Shown here in pieces: positions 1-10,800 of a stretch of 64,000 nucleotides of DNA. Every line of letters begins with the position of its first letter. The stretch's first letter is position 1. The position numbers and the translations under genes were made by a program. The notes under the pieces are model-generated. The model was not told the origin of the DNA. It saw only the letters and a program-made list of their open reading frames with translations, and did no database searches. Origin of the DNA: Streptomyces sp. WAC08241 (lineage in GTDB: Bacteria > Actinomycetota > Actinomycetes > Streptomycetales > Streptomycetaceae); assembly GCA_007858575.1 (NCBI GenBank), contig CP042279.1, positions 4,900,501 through 4,964,500 on the forward strand. Direction: 5' to 3'.

Positions 1-1347
<1,347 letters not shown>

Positions 1348-1351
<4 letters not shown>

Positions 1352-2085
1352 TCCCCCTCCTGACCGGAGGCCTCACCGCGCGGGTGGACGATTCGGTGGT
1401 GCGGCTGCTCGCCCTTGGCCAGTCGGAGGCCGACGAGGGAGGCAGGGCCCGCCCCGCTGGTGGCCTCGACGGCGCCGGGGCGCTCGTCGGGGAAGCCGGC
1501 GAGGATGCGGGCGGTCTCCTTGAAGGTGCAGAGCGGGGCGCCGCGGGTGGGTTCGACGGTCCGGCTGGCTCGCAGGTCGTCCACCAGCTTCCTGGCGGAC
1601 TCGGGGGTCTGGTTGTCGAAGAACTCCCAGTTGACCATCACGACGGGCGCGAAGTCGCAGGCCGCGTTGCACTCGATGTGTTCGAGGGTGACCTTGCCGT
1701 CCTCGGTCGTCTCGTTGTTGCCGACGCCGAGGTGTTCCTTGAGCTCGTCGAAGATGGCGTCGCCGCCCATGACCGCGCAGAGGGTGTTGGTGCAGACGCC
1801 GACCTGGTAGTCGCCGGAGGGCTTGCGCCGGTACATGGTGTAGAAGGTGGCGACGGCGGTGACCTCGGCGGTGGTGAGGCCGAGGACGTCGGCGCAGAAC
1901 GCCATGCCGGTGCGGGTGACGTGGCCTCTCGGACTGCACGAGGTGCAGCATCGGCAGGAGCGCGGAGCGGGAGTCGGGGTAGCGGGCGACGATGGCCCGC
2001 GCGTCCTCCTCCAGGCGGGCGCGGACGTCCGCCGGGTAGCCGGGGCGGGGAGCTGGGGCATGCCCAGGCTGATCTGCTCGGTCAT
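1348..2085 (-). CDS. nuoE: NADH-quinone oxidoreductase subunit E (frameshifted)
   Basis: NuoE is the small 2Fe-2S subunit (cluster N1a) that docks on NuoF. The start MTEQISLGMPQLPAP (ATG 2085) overlaps the nuoD stop as ATGA. The cluster ligands are visible in CTNTLCAVMGGD and HIECNAACDFAPVV, the C-x4-C and C-x3-C pairs expected of the thioredoxin-like fold. A long charged C-terminal extension after the fold is usual in actinobacterial NuoE. Two frame changes, near 2048 and 1928, interrupt the N-terminal helical part; the second removes bases from the codons just before GHVTRTG. The stop overlaps the nuoF start, so the two are probably translationally coupled. Confidence 0.92.
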
Positions 2086-3400
2086 CGGTCGACGCCTCCC
2101 ATCACGGGGTCGATGGAGGCGACGGCGACGATGACGTCGGCGACCTGGCCGCCCTCGCACATCGCCGCCATGGCCTGGAGGTTGGTGAAGGACGGGTCGC
2201 GGAAGTGGACCCGGTAGGGCGGGTGCCGCCGTCGGAGACGACGTGCGCGCCGAGCTCGCCCTTGGGGGACTCGACGGCCGCGTAGGCCTGGCCGGGCGGG
2301 ACCCGGAAGCCCTCGGTGACCAGCTTGAAGTGGTGGATCAGGGCCTCCATGGAGGTGCCCATGATCTTCTTGATGTGGTCGAGGGAGTTGCCGAGGCCGT
2401 CGGTGCCGAGCGCGAGCTGGGCGGGCCAGGCGATCTTCTTGTCGCCGACCATGACCGGACCGGGCTCCAGGCGGTCGAGGCACTGCTCGACGATCCGCAG
2501 GGACTGGCGCATCTCCTCCAGGCGGATCAGGAAGCGCCCGTAGGAGTCGCAGGTGTCGGCGGTGGGGACCTCGAAGTCGTAGTCCTCGTAGCCGCAGTAC
2601 GGGTCGGTCTTGCGCAGGTCGTGCGGGAGGCCCGCGGAGCGCAGGATCGGTCCGGTGGCGCCGAGCGCCATGCAGCCGGTGAGGTCGAGGTGGCCGACGT
2701 CCCGCATGCGGGCCTTGAAGATGGGGTTGCCGGTGGCGAGCTTGTCGTACTCCGGCAGGTTCTTCTTCATGGTCCTCACGAACTCGCGCACGGCGTCGAC
2801 GGCGCCGGGCGGGAGGTCCTGGGCGAGGCCGCCGGGGCGGATGTACGCGTGGTTCATGCGCAGGCCGGTGATCAGCTCGTACAGGTCCAGGATCATCTCG
2901 CGGTCCCGGAAGCCGTAGATCATGATCGTGGTGGCGCCGAGCTCCATGCCGCCGGTGGCGATGCAGACCAGGTGCGAGGAGAGCCGGTTGAGCTCCATGA
3001 GCAGGACGCGGATCACGCTGGCCCGGTCCGGGATCTGCTCGGTGATCCCGAGGAGCTTCTCCACGCCGAGGCAGTACGCCGTCTCGTTGTAGAACGAGGT
3101 GAGGTAGTCCATGCGCGTGACGAAGGTGGTGCCCTGCGTCCAGGTCCGGTATTCGAGGTTCTTCTCGATGCCGGTGTGGAGGTAGCCGATGCCGCAGCGG
3201 GCCTCGGTGACGGTCTCGCCGTCGATCTCCAGGATGAGGCGGAGCACTCCAGGGTGGACGGGTGCTGGGGCCCATGTTGACGACGATCCGCTCGTCGTCG
3301 GCCCGGGCGGCGGACCGGGCGACCTCGTCCCAGTCGCCGCCGGTCACCGTGTAGACGGCGCCTTCTGTCGTCTCTCGCGGAGACGCGTGGGAGTGGTCAC
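2082..3400 (-). CDS. nuoD: NADH-quinone oxidoreductase subunit D (frameshifted)
   Basis: NuoD is the 49-kDa-type subunit lining the quinone-binding cavity of complex I. A long uninterrupted core is visible, including CGIGYLHTGIEKN with the quinone-site histidine and TSFYNETAYCLGVEKLL. The C-terminal end DPSFTNLQAMAAMCEGGQ and VDPVMGGVDR-type tail follow in another frame. GTG at 3400-3398 overlaps the nuoC stop as GTGA and gives an N-terminus beginning VTTPTRLRE. Frame changes occur near 3375, 3250 (in the MGPQHPSTHGV motif) and 2222. The ATGA overlap with nuoE at 2082-2085 supports the operon reading. Confidence 0.93.
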
Positions 3401-4127
3401 GAGTACGACCTCCGCTGGTCCGGAGCCGGGATCTGGGCGCCCTTGTACTCGACGGCGATGCCGCCGAGGGGGTAGTCCTTGCGCTGCGGGTGGCCCTGCC
3501 AGTCGTCCGGCATCATGATCCGGGTGAGGGCGGGGTGGCCGTCGAAGACGATCCCGAAGAAGTCGTACGTCTCGCGCTCGTGCCAGTCGTTCGTCGGGTA
3601 GACGGCGACGAGGGACGGGATCCTCGGGTCGGTGTCCGGGGCCGAGACCTCCAGGCGGATCATCCGGCCGTGGGTGAGCGAGCGCAGGTGGTAGACGGCG
3701 TGCAGCTCGCGGCCCTTGTCGTGCGGGTAGTGGACGCCGGAGACGCCGGTGCAGAGCTCGAAGCGGAGCGCCGGGTCGTCGCGCAGGGTGCGGGCCGTGC
3801 GGACCAGGTGCTCGCGCTCGACGTGGAAGGTGAGCTCGCCGCGGTCGACGACCGTCTTCTCGATCGCGTTCTCCGGGAGCAGCCCCTGTTCCTCCAGGGC
3901 CCCTCCAGCTCGTCGGCGACCTCGTCGAACCACCCGCCGTAGGGGCGGGCGGCCGGGCCGGGGAGCCGGACCGAGCGGACGAGGCCGCCGTAGCCGGAGG
4001 TGTCGGCGCCGCTCTGGGCGCCGAACATGCCGCGCTGGACGCGGACCTCCTCGCCGTGGTCCCCGCGCTGGCCCGGCAGGTTCTGCGCGCTGAGGTCCTT
4101 CTCTGGGTTGGGTGTCTCGTCGCTCAC
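3397..4127 (-). CDS. nuoC: NADH-quinone oxidoreductase subunit C (frameshifted)
   Basis: NuoC is the 30-kDa-type subunit bridging NuoB and NuoD in the hydrophilic arm. The family signature is present as ERETYDFFGIVFDGHP followed by RIMMPDDWQGHPQRKDYPL. The N-terminal third, VSDETPNPEKDLSAQNLPG onward, lies in a different frame from the rest, with the change near 3900 in a C-rich run. The GTG start at 4127 overlaps the nuoB stop (GTGA), and the stop overlaps nuoD in the same way. The long polar N-terminal extension is typical of streptomycete NuoC. Confidence 0.92.
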
Positions 4128-4677
4128 CGGAGCAGACCCTTCAATTCGATGGTCGGCAGTGCCTTGAGCGCCGCCTCCTCCGCCTCGCGCGCCGCCTCCT
4201 CGGCGTTCACGCCGAGCTTGGAGGTCTGGATCTTCTGGTGGAGCTTGAGGATCGCGTCGATCAGCATCTCGGGGCGCGGCGGGCAGCCGGGCAGGTAGAT
4301 GTCGACCGGCACGATGTGGTCGACGCCCTGGACGATCGCGTAGTTGTTGAACATGCCGCCCGAGGAGGCGCAGACGCCCATGGAGATCACCCACTTGGGG
4401 TTGGGCATCTGGTCGTAGACCTGTCGCAGGACGGGCGCCATCTTCGGCTGACGCGGCCGGCGACGATCATCAGGTCGGCCTGGCGCGGCGAGCCGCGGAA
4501 GACCTCCATGCCGAAGCGGGCCAGGTCGTACCGGCCGGCTCCGGTGGTCATCATCTCGATGGCGCAGCAGGCGAGGCCGAAGGTCGCGGGGAAGACGGAC
4601 GCCTTGCGCACCCAGCCCGCGGCCTGTTCGACCGTCGTCAGCAGAAAGCCGCTCGGGAGTTTCTCTTCGAGTCCCAT
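4124..4677 (-). CDS. nuoB: NADH-quinone oxidoreductase subunit B (frameshifted)
   Basis: NuoB holds cluster N2, which hands electrons to quinone. The tandem cysteines appear in GLACCAIEMM; the other ligands lie in GVCASSGGMF and YLPGCPPRPEML. The start is ATG 4677 (MGLEEKLPSGF). One frame change near 4450 splits AGRVS from MAPVLRQVYDQMPNPKW, which are contiguous in the family. The C-terminus is short and helical, ending LKGLLR at 4124. It follows nuoA by 17 bases. Confidence 0.93.
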
Positions 4678-4694
4678 AGGTGCCCCTCAGCCCC

Positions 4695-5053
4695 TCAGTC
4701 CCATTCCAGGCCGCCGCGCCGCCACACGTAGGCGTAGGCGACGAAGACGGTGAGCACGAAGAGCAACATCTCCACGAGCTCGAAAAGCCCCAGGGCGTCG
4801 AAGGTGACGGCCCAGGGGTAGAGGAAGACGATCTCGATGTCGAAGACGATGAAGAGCATCGCCGTCAGGTAGTACTTGATCGGGAAGCGGCTGCCTCCGG
4901 CGGGCGTGGGGTGGGCTCGATGCCGCACTCATACGCTTCCAGTTTCGCCCTGTTGTACCGCTTTGGCCCGATGAGCGTGGCCATGACCACGGAGAAGATC
5001 GCAAACCCCGCACCCAGGGCACCGAGCACGAGGACGGGCGCGTACGCATTCAC
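4695..5053 (-). CDS. nuoA: NADH-quinone oxidoreductase subunit A (frameshifted)
   Basis: NuoA is a three-helix membrane subunit at the joint between the two arms of complex I. The three hydrophobic segments are visible: APVLVLGALGAGFAIFSVV, YYLTAMLFIVFDIEIVFLYP and VEMLLFVLTVFVAYAYVW. The conserved loop ECGIEP lies between the first two. GTG at 5053 is the likely start (VNAYAPVLVLG), with GGAG upstream. The frame changes near 4905, just after ECGIEPTP. It is the first gene of the operon; a Rex-like site lies 69 bases upstream of the start. Confidence 0.92.
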
Positions 5054-5121
5054 GCTCCTCGCTCCTTCCAGTCGTCCTTGACCGTTGGACCGCACCGCCG
5101 CGCCGTGAAAGATCGCCCCCA

Positions 5122-5137
5122 TGTGAGGCAGTTCACA
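5122..5137 (-). promoter_or_regulatory. Rex-like redox operator upstream of nuoA
   Basis: The 16-mer TGTGAGGCAGTTCACA is an inverted repeat close to the Streptomyces Rex operator consensus (TGTGAAC-N-GTTCACA type). Rex represses respiratory operons, including nuo and cyd, until NADH is high. Its position 69 bases upstream of the nuoA start fits a site overlapping the promoter. The match is direct; the function is inferred. Confidence 0.6.
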
Positions 5138-5458
5138 AGCCCGGCTGCCCCGCATCTTATGCCTGCCCCTCTGTGATCTGCGACACGGGGTGCAGCACGT
5201 AGTTTGTGATCTCCACCACCCGACGAAGGATCATGAAGTCGGATGAGCGGTGATCTTGTCGCGCGAAGCGCCCAGGTGATCACCAGATGTGACATCCGTA
5301 CCGGAAATCGCTGCTCGGAGGGGGTGTCGCACTATCAAGTGTTGGCGCCTACATGCAAATTGGCAGTGGACGCGAACGGGTGGTAAAGGGCCCGCCGTTC
5401 GCCCGGTCGGGGGTCGCGCGTACCGAGGTGGACACGTGCGCGTTTTCACGAGCTCGCC

Positions 5459-5474
5459 TGTGATCTGCGTCACG
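5459..5474 (+). promoter_or_regulatory. CRP-like palindrome upstream of NlpC/P60 gene
   Basis: TGTGATCTGCGTCACG matches the TGTGA-N6-TCACA form of cAMP-receptor-protein sites and lies about 240 bases upstream of the hydrolase start. A sister site differing at one base is at 5173-5188. Crp is known to control development and cell-wall genes in Streptomyces; control of this gene is inferred. Confidence 0.4.
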
Positions 5475-5710
5475 GGCGGGAAGTCCGGAAAGAAGGGGCT
5501 TGGCCAAGGGTGTCAAGGAGTGGTAAGCGTCGGGCAATTCGGGCGTTTCAATGAAAACCCGTGATCACGGCTTGGATGACCCATGCCCGATTTGCCCGTT
5601 ACGGCGTCAATAAGGGCGCCACAGAAGCGGATTCACAGGTTCCGAACGTAACTGTGGCGCAACCCACGTTTCTTGAAGGGAACCGTCAAGCCCTGATAGC
5701 GGTTGTTCCC

Positions 5711-6619
5711 ATGTCCCACACCGCTCACATACCCAGCCACCGGAAGCCCCGCCGCAGCGCCTCGAAGCTCGCGCTCCGGGCCGGAGTTGCCGGTGGCGTC
5801 CTCGGCACCATCGCGGTGGCCGGTGCTGCCGGGCCGGCGAATGCCGAGCCGGTGACCGAGACCATCGAAATGCCCACCCTGGCTCCCTCGACGTCGGCAC
5901 CAACCTCGCGAGCGCGGTCGCCGCCTCCGCCGAGGCGTCCCAGCAGGAGGCCCTGGACCAGAGCCTCCAGAGCCTGGAGCAGGCGGCCCTCAAGAAGGCC
6001 GCCCAGGACGCCAAGAAGGCGAAGGCCGAGGCGGACCGCAAGGCCGAGGCCGAGCGCGCCGAGAAGGCCCGCCTCAAGGCGGAGAAGGAGCGCCAGGAGG
6101 CCGCGGAGGCCGCCACGCGCGCCTCCCGCAGCGAGGAGCGCACCCGGCTCTCCACCACCTCCTCCTCCTCCACGGGCTCCTCGGACTCCTCGGACGGCGG
6201 CGGCTCGTCGTCCTCCGACGACGGCTCCAGCGCCTCGGACAGCGGCAGCCGCACCCAGGCCCCTCGGGCTCCGCCGCCTCGATCGTGGACTTCGCCCGCG
6301 CCCAGGTCGGCGACTCCTACGTCACCGGCGGCACCGGCCCCAACTCGTGGGACTGCTCCGGCCTCGTCCAGGCCGCCTACCGCGCGGCCGGCATCGACCT
6401 GCCCCGCATCTCGTACCAGCAGTCGAGCATGGGCAGCTCCGTCTCCTGGACAACCTCCAGCCGGGCGACATCCTGTACTGGGGCAGCCGCAGCGGCTCGT
6501 ACCACGTCGCCGTCTACGTCGGCGGCGGCAACTACGTCGGCGCGCAGAACTCCTCCACCGGCGTCGTCGAGCGCTCCCTGGACTGGGACCCGCCGTCGGG
6601 CGCCGTGCGCATCCTCTGA
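5711..6619 (+). CDS. Secreted NlpC/P60 peptidoglycan endopeptidase (frameshifted)
   Basis: This is a cell-wall hydrolase that would cleave within stem peptides outside the cell. Starting at ATG 5711, the N-terminus has a basic region and then a hydrophobic signal segment (ALRAGVAGGVLGTIAVAGAAG) with an AxA-type cleavage region near PANAEPV. A long Lys/Ala/Glu coiled coil (about residues 75-140) and a Ser/Asp/Gly linker follow. The C-terminal NlpC/P60 domain contains NSWDCSGLVQAAY (catalytic Cys), YHVAVYVGGGNYVGAQN (catalytic His) and a downstream polar residue. Frame changes fall near 5886, 6262 and 6448. A strong hairpin follows at 6643. The long leader with CRP-like sites suggests developmental control. 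Confidence 0.88.
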   Translation: MSHTAHIPSHRKPRRSASKLALRAGVAGGVLGTIAVAGAAGPANAEPVTETIEMPTLAPSTSAPTSRARSPPPPRRPSRRPWTRASRAWSRRPSRRPPRTPRRRRPRRTARPRPSAPRRPASRRRRSARRPRRPPRAPPAARSAPGSPPPPPPPRAPRTPRTAAARRPPTTAPAPRTAAAAPRPLGLRRLDRGLRPRPGRRLLRHRRHRPQLVGLLRPRPGRLPRGRHRPAPHLVPAVEHGQLRLLDNLQPGDILYWGSRSGSYHVAVYVGGGNYVGAQNSSTGVVERSLDWDPPSGAVRIL

Positions 6620-6642
6620 GCGTTCCCATTCGGGCGCTCGCG

Positions 6643-6682
6643 CGGAAGGGCCGTCACTCCCCGGGGAGCGACGGCCCTTCCG
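6643..6682. terminator. Bidirectional hairpin terminator
   Basis: GGAAGGGCCGTC (6644-6655) pairs with GACGGCCCTTCC (6670-6681) around a loop that is itself palindromic (CTCCCCGGGGAG). It lies between the convergent ends of the NlpC/P60 gene and the minus-strand acidic protein, so it can serve both. Confidence 0.8.
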
Positions 6683-6700
6683 GCCGTTCCGGCGGCCCGG

Positions 6701-7685
6701 CTACTCCGGCCGCTCCGGCAGCGGCACCGGCGTCCGGCCGCTCAGGTCGGCGTCCCACCCCACCTCGTGGAACTCCAGGCCCAGGTAGATGCTGCCCGCC
6801 CACTGGTCCGGCTTCTGGTGGTCGATCCAGTCCAGGTCCCCCATGTCGGACTCGTCCGTGAGGTCCATGTCCGAGAAGTACGCGAAGACCCGCCTCGCGG
6901 CCTCCTCCTCGGACACCCGGAACCGGCCCGCCATCTCCGCCACGATCGCGCGCACCACTTCCGCGCCCCGCTCGGTCACCGGCACCGGGAAGTCGGTCAT
7001 CACCTCGCCGATGCGGTGCCCCGGGCCCGCAGCTCCGCCCGCACCCGGTCCGCCCGCTCCCGGCCGAAGGCGGCCGAACGCTCCTCCAGCGCCGCGCCGT
7101 CGGCCGGCGGCCGGCCTCCCGCGCCGCCGCGAGGTCGGCGAGGTCCCGGCCCGCAGCGCGCGCTCCTCCTCCGCCGCCGGTCCCGCCAGTCGCTCCGCCA
7201 GCGCGCACGCCCCGGCGAACCGGTCCTCGTCGTCCGGGTGCGCGACGGCGTCGAAGACCGCGCGGGCCAGCTCCACCTGCCCGTCGACGGCCTCCTCCGG
7301 CCGGCGGACCGCCTCGGGCAGCTCGGCCAGGCCCGCCAGCATCCAGCGGGTGAGCCCGATGTCGAAGGCGCCGACCTCGCCGTCCGGGCCGTACCCTCCC
7401 GGACCATGACCACGGCGGTGGAGTGCGACCGGACCAGCGCGTCGCGCACCGGGCCGACCCAGGGCGAGGCCACCACGGGCTCGAACAGCGCGGTGTGGCG
7501 CACGGCGAGCAGCGCCGCCGCGAGCACCCGGTCCCGCTGCGCGCCCTCGGAAAGGCCACGGGCTCCAGGGCCTCGGGGCCGTTCTGCTCCTCGTCCTCGT
7601 CCTCGTCGTCGTCCTCGTCGTCGTCCTCGTCGTCGTAGAACTCGGGGAACTCGGCGAACTCGTCGTCGTTCTCGTCGGCCTGCAC
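6701..7685 (-). CDS. Acidic hypothetical protein downstream of RHS toxin; candidate immunity protein
   Basis: I do not recognise the family. The proposed GTG start (7685) gives VQADENDDEFAEFPEFYDD, then an almost pure Asp/Glu stretch encoded by a trinucleotide-like run (about 7590-7650). The middle is Ala/Leu/Glu-rich and looks helical (TRWMLAGLAELPEAVRRPEE). The C-terminal part reads FAYFSDMDLTDESDMGDLDW then FHEVGWDADLSGRTPVPLPE. There is no signal peptide or membrane helix, so it should be cytoplasmic. Frame changes occur near 7552, 7397 and 7110. It is the first gene after the RHS toxin C-terminus on the same strand, the usual place for an immunity gene, and its acidity suits an inhibitor of a basic toxin domain. 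A strong hairpin between the two genes argues against simple co-transcription. Confidence 0.55.
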
Positions 7686-7719
7686 GGTCCTGCGCGCCTT
7701 TCGCGTCGGGTACGGGGAA

Positions 7720-7759
7720 GACACCGCCCCGGCACGCCTGAGCGTACCGGGGCGGTGTC
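7720..7759 (-). terminator. Perfect hairpin after the RHS gene
   Basis: GACACCGCCCCGG (7720-7732) and CCGGGGCGGTGTC (7747-7759) form a perfect 13-bp stem with a 14-base loop. It sits 43 bases past the RHS stop and 35 bases before the proposed start of the acidic protein. It either ends the RHS transcript or attenuates read-through. Confidence 0.75.
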
Positions 7760-7801
7760 GGAGGAAGATCACCGGAGATCGGCGGGGTCACCCGCCGGTG
7801 A

Positions 7802-10800
7802 TCACCAGAGCTTCCAGGTGTTGATCCCCATGAACCACTTGGCGAACCAGCGGCCCCAGAAGGAGGCGCTGAACTTCTTCACCACGTGGAAGGAGATCTG
7901 GTGGCCGGTGGCCACCGGCTTCACGCCCCTGGTCTTCGGGTAGGACCCGACGTTCCGCAGCATCGGACCCTCCACGTAGGGACGGGTCTGCCGCAGCTTC
8001 GGCGGGTCGGAGTCGGCCCGGAACTTGGCCACCTCCTTGGCCCACTCGTCGTTGGCCTCCGTGAAGACCTTGCCCTTGAACTTGGCGAACTCCGACTTCG
8101 GGATGCGGAAGTGGATGACCGCCGGCTGGGCACCGTCGCCCCGGACGCCCTTCCTCGCGGCGTTCCGGGCCTGGCGCTCCGCCCACTCCTTGGCCTGGTC
8201 CTCGACGTTCGTCGTGTAGAACCCGGTCCCGAAGTCCATGTTGCGGGGCTTGAAGTCCGGGTCGACGCCGTTGGCCTGGATGCTCTTGGCGGCCGCCAGG
8301 GTCGTCCCGTGGTACAGGTCGACGTACTCCTCGTCGTCGTCCTTGTCCTTCTTGCGGTTGTTGTTCTCCTGCTTCTTGGCCGGCGCCTCCTTGGTGGGCG
8401 GCGCCTGCTTCGACAGGCTGGGCGGGTCGGCTTCTTGCCGGCCGCCGTGGTGGCGTCGATCGCCTTGCTGGCGTTCTTGGCCCACTTGGCGCCGGTGGCG
8501 ACGTTGCCCGCGACCGGCACGGCCGACGCCGCGGACAGCGCCGCGTTCTCCCAGTCGCCCTCGGCCGCGTAGATGCCGGCGTTGACCAGGTCGGCCGCCT
8601 CGCCGACGACCGGCACCATGCCGACGACGTCGAGGGTGGCGTGGGTGACGTCCGACCAGCCCCACAGACCGTCGGGGTCCGTGAAGGCGAGCGGGTTGTT
8701 GTACCCGTAGTTGTACCCCTGCATCTGGAGGGGTCGAGCATGTCGATGATCGGGTCGACGCTCAGGAACCTGCCCAGGGCCGGGTCGTACTCGCGTGCGC
8801 CCAGATGGGTCAGGCCCGTCTCGTCGAGCGTGCCGCCGACGAAGCCCCGCTTGCCCGGCCAGGTGGCTGGAGCCGTGCCGCGCGCCTGGCCGTAGGCCGT
8901 GAGCTTGCGCTGCGTGATGCTCATGCCCGGCGAGGGCCACCGCGAAGCCCGCGGTGTTGTGGTAGTCGGTGATCAGCGCGGACACCTTGTCCGCGCCGCC
9001 GGCCGTGGTCGCCACGCGGACGAAGGTCGGCGCGCCGACGTGGGTGTAGTAGCGGGTGCCGGTCAGCGTGCCGTTCGGCAGGGCGGTGATCTCGGTCTCG
9101 CCGAGGTACAGCGTGCTGCCGGTGGGCGTCTTGCCGATCAGGCGGTTGCCGTCGGCGTCGTAGACGTAGGAGGCCAGTTCGCCCCCGGTGGTCTTGTCAC
9201 CGACCCGCTGGAGCCGGCCCTCGGCGTCCCAGTCCAGCTTCTGCCGGACCGACCCCTCGGTGCGCTCTCGGTGTTGCCCGCCGCGTCGTAGACGTAGTCG
9301 GCCGTGGTGGGCGCGGCCGTCCCGACCTGGGTCGTGACGGAGGTGAGGGTGTGCGGCCGGAGGGCCGTCGGGGCCGGGTAGCCGTAGCGGCGCGCGACGT
9401 CCTTGGCGGTGTCGCCGGCGGGGTCGTGCTTCTTCTCCGTGAGGCGGCTGCCCGTCGGACCGAAGGTGTACGAGTGCCAGTACGGCTGCGGCCCGCCGAT
9501 CTGGTCTGCCGCCGGGGCGGCGGCGCAGGTGTCGGCGTCTTCGACGTCCACGCCTCGGTGAGCTGGCGCAGGGTGTCGTAGACGTAGCACTGGGTGTCGG
9601 TGACCTTGTTGGCCCCGCTGCCCGTGGACTCCGTCGCCTTCTTGACGTTGCCGATGGTGTCGTAGGCGTACCGGACGTCGTTCACGCGGTGGTCGGCGAC
9701 CTCGCGGTCGTTGACCTGCTGCGTGAGGCGGCCCGTGTGCGGGTCGTAGAAGTTGGTCGTCCACATCCGGTACGGGCGTTGCCGGCCGTCGTCTGGAGGA
9801 CGCGGCCCTGCGGGTCGTACCGGGTGTCGTTGACGTACCAGTCGGTGCCGGAGGTGGTGAGGGCGAGGCCCTCGGGGTGTAGCGGTTGACCACCTGCTCG
9901 GCGGTCAGGCCGCCGCCCGCGGGGAGCGTGGTGGTGGCCGGCTTGCCGGTCGGGGTGTAGGTGTACGCGTAGGTGTAGGTGCCCTTCAGGGCGCCCGCGG
10001 CCTCCGGGACGACGACCTTGCGGCCGGTCGGCAGGTACTCGGCGTCGTAGCCGGTGACCTCGTTGACGTACTCCGCCGTGCCCTCGTAGCGGGTGGAGGA
10101 GGTGAGCAGGCCCAGGGCGACCGAGTCGTAGAGCCAGGAGGCGCGCTTGGTGCGCTTCTCGCCCTCCACCCGGTACTGGGCGGTCTTGCGGCCGAGCTCG
10201 TCGTACTCGGTCTCCAGCACGACGCCGCGGGAGTCCTTGACGGTCAACTGGCGGCCGGAGTTGTCGTAGGTGAACGACGAGGTGCCGCGGTCCGGGTCGG
10301 TGGCGGTGAGCTCCTGGCCCCGGACGTCGTAGGTGGACGACCACTGGACGCCGTCGGCGTCCGTCGTCCGGACGCGCTGGCCCCGCACGTCGTACTGGTA
10401 CGAGGTGCTGGTGAACTTCTTGCGCTCGGCGTCGGTGAAGTGGTCGACCCTGACGACCCGGCCGAGGGTGTCCTTCCAGGTGCGGACGGGGTGCCGCCCG
10501 GCGGGGAGGGTCGTCGTGTAGTCGCCGCCGAACTCGGTGCCGGCGGTGAACGCCTGGACGTCGCCGTGCCAGGTGGTCTGCCGCACCGAGCGGTTCATGC
10601 CGTCGCAGACCGAGGCGGTCCAGGACGGGATCTCGGTGTCGCTCTTCGGGACGTAGGGCGTGTCGGACAGCTCGCCGAGGGCGAAGTACTTGGCGTTGGC
10701 CCGCCGGATGCCGCCGTTGGAGTTGTAGAGCGTGTCCGTGACGATGCGGCCGCCGCCGACGGCCTCGGTCTGGCTCTGGCGCTCGCGGAGCCGGCCGTCG

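Larger units (their letters stand above)
5054..5710. other. Divergent intergenic region nuoA / NlpC-P60
   Basis: This 657-base gap carries no convincing coding sequence. It holds the Rex-like site and two nearly identical CRP-like palindromes, TGTGATCTGCGACACG (5173-5188) and TGTGATCTGCGTCACG (5459-5474). Base composition is less GC-rich than in the flanking genes, as expected for promoters. I did not recognise a ydaO-type riboswitch in the leader of the hydrolase gene, although that is common upstream of such genes in Streptomyces. Confidence 0.6.

Noticed and set aside
1384..2217. Long plus-strand open frames opposite nuo and other genes
   Set aside because: They are antisense frames kept open by high GC; the minus strand carries recognisable complex I motifs and operon overlaps.
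5475..5710. Possible ydaO-type (c-di-AMP) riboswitch upstream of the NlpC/P60 gene
   Set aside because: Such riboswitches are common before cell-wall hydrolase genes in Streptomyces, but I could not recognise the conserved motifs or pairing here.
6767..7741. Plus-strand frame opposite the acidic protein
   Set aside because: Low-complexity Arg/Pro sequence with no domain, no ribosome site and no partner.
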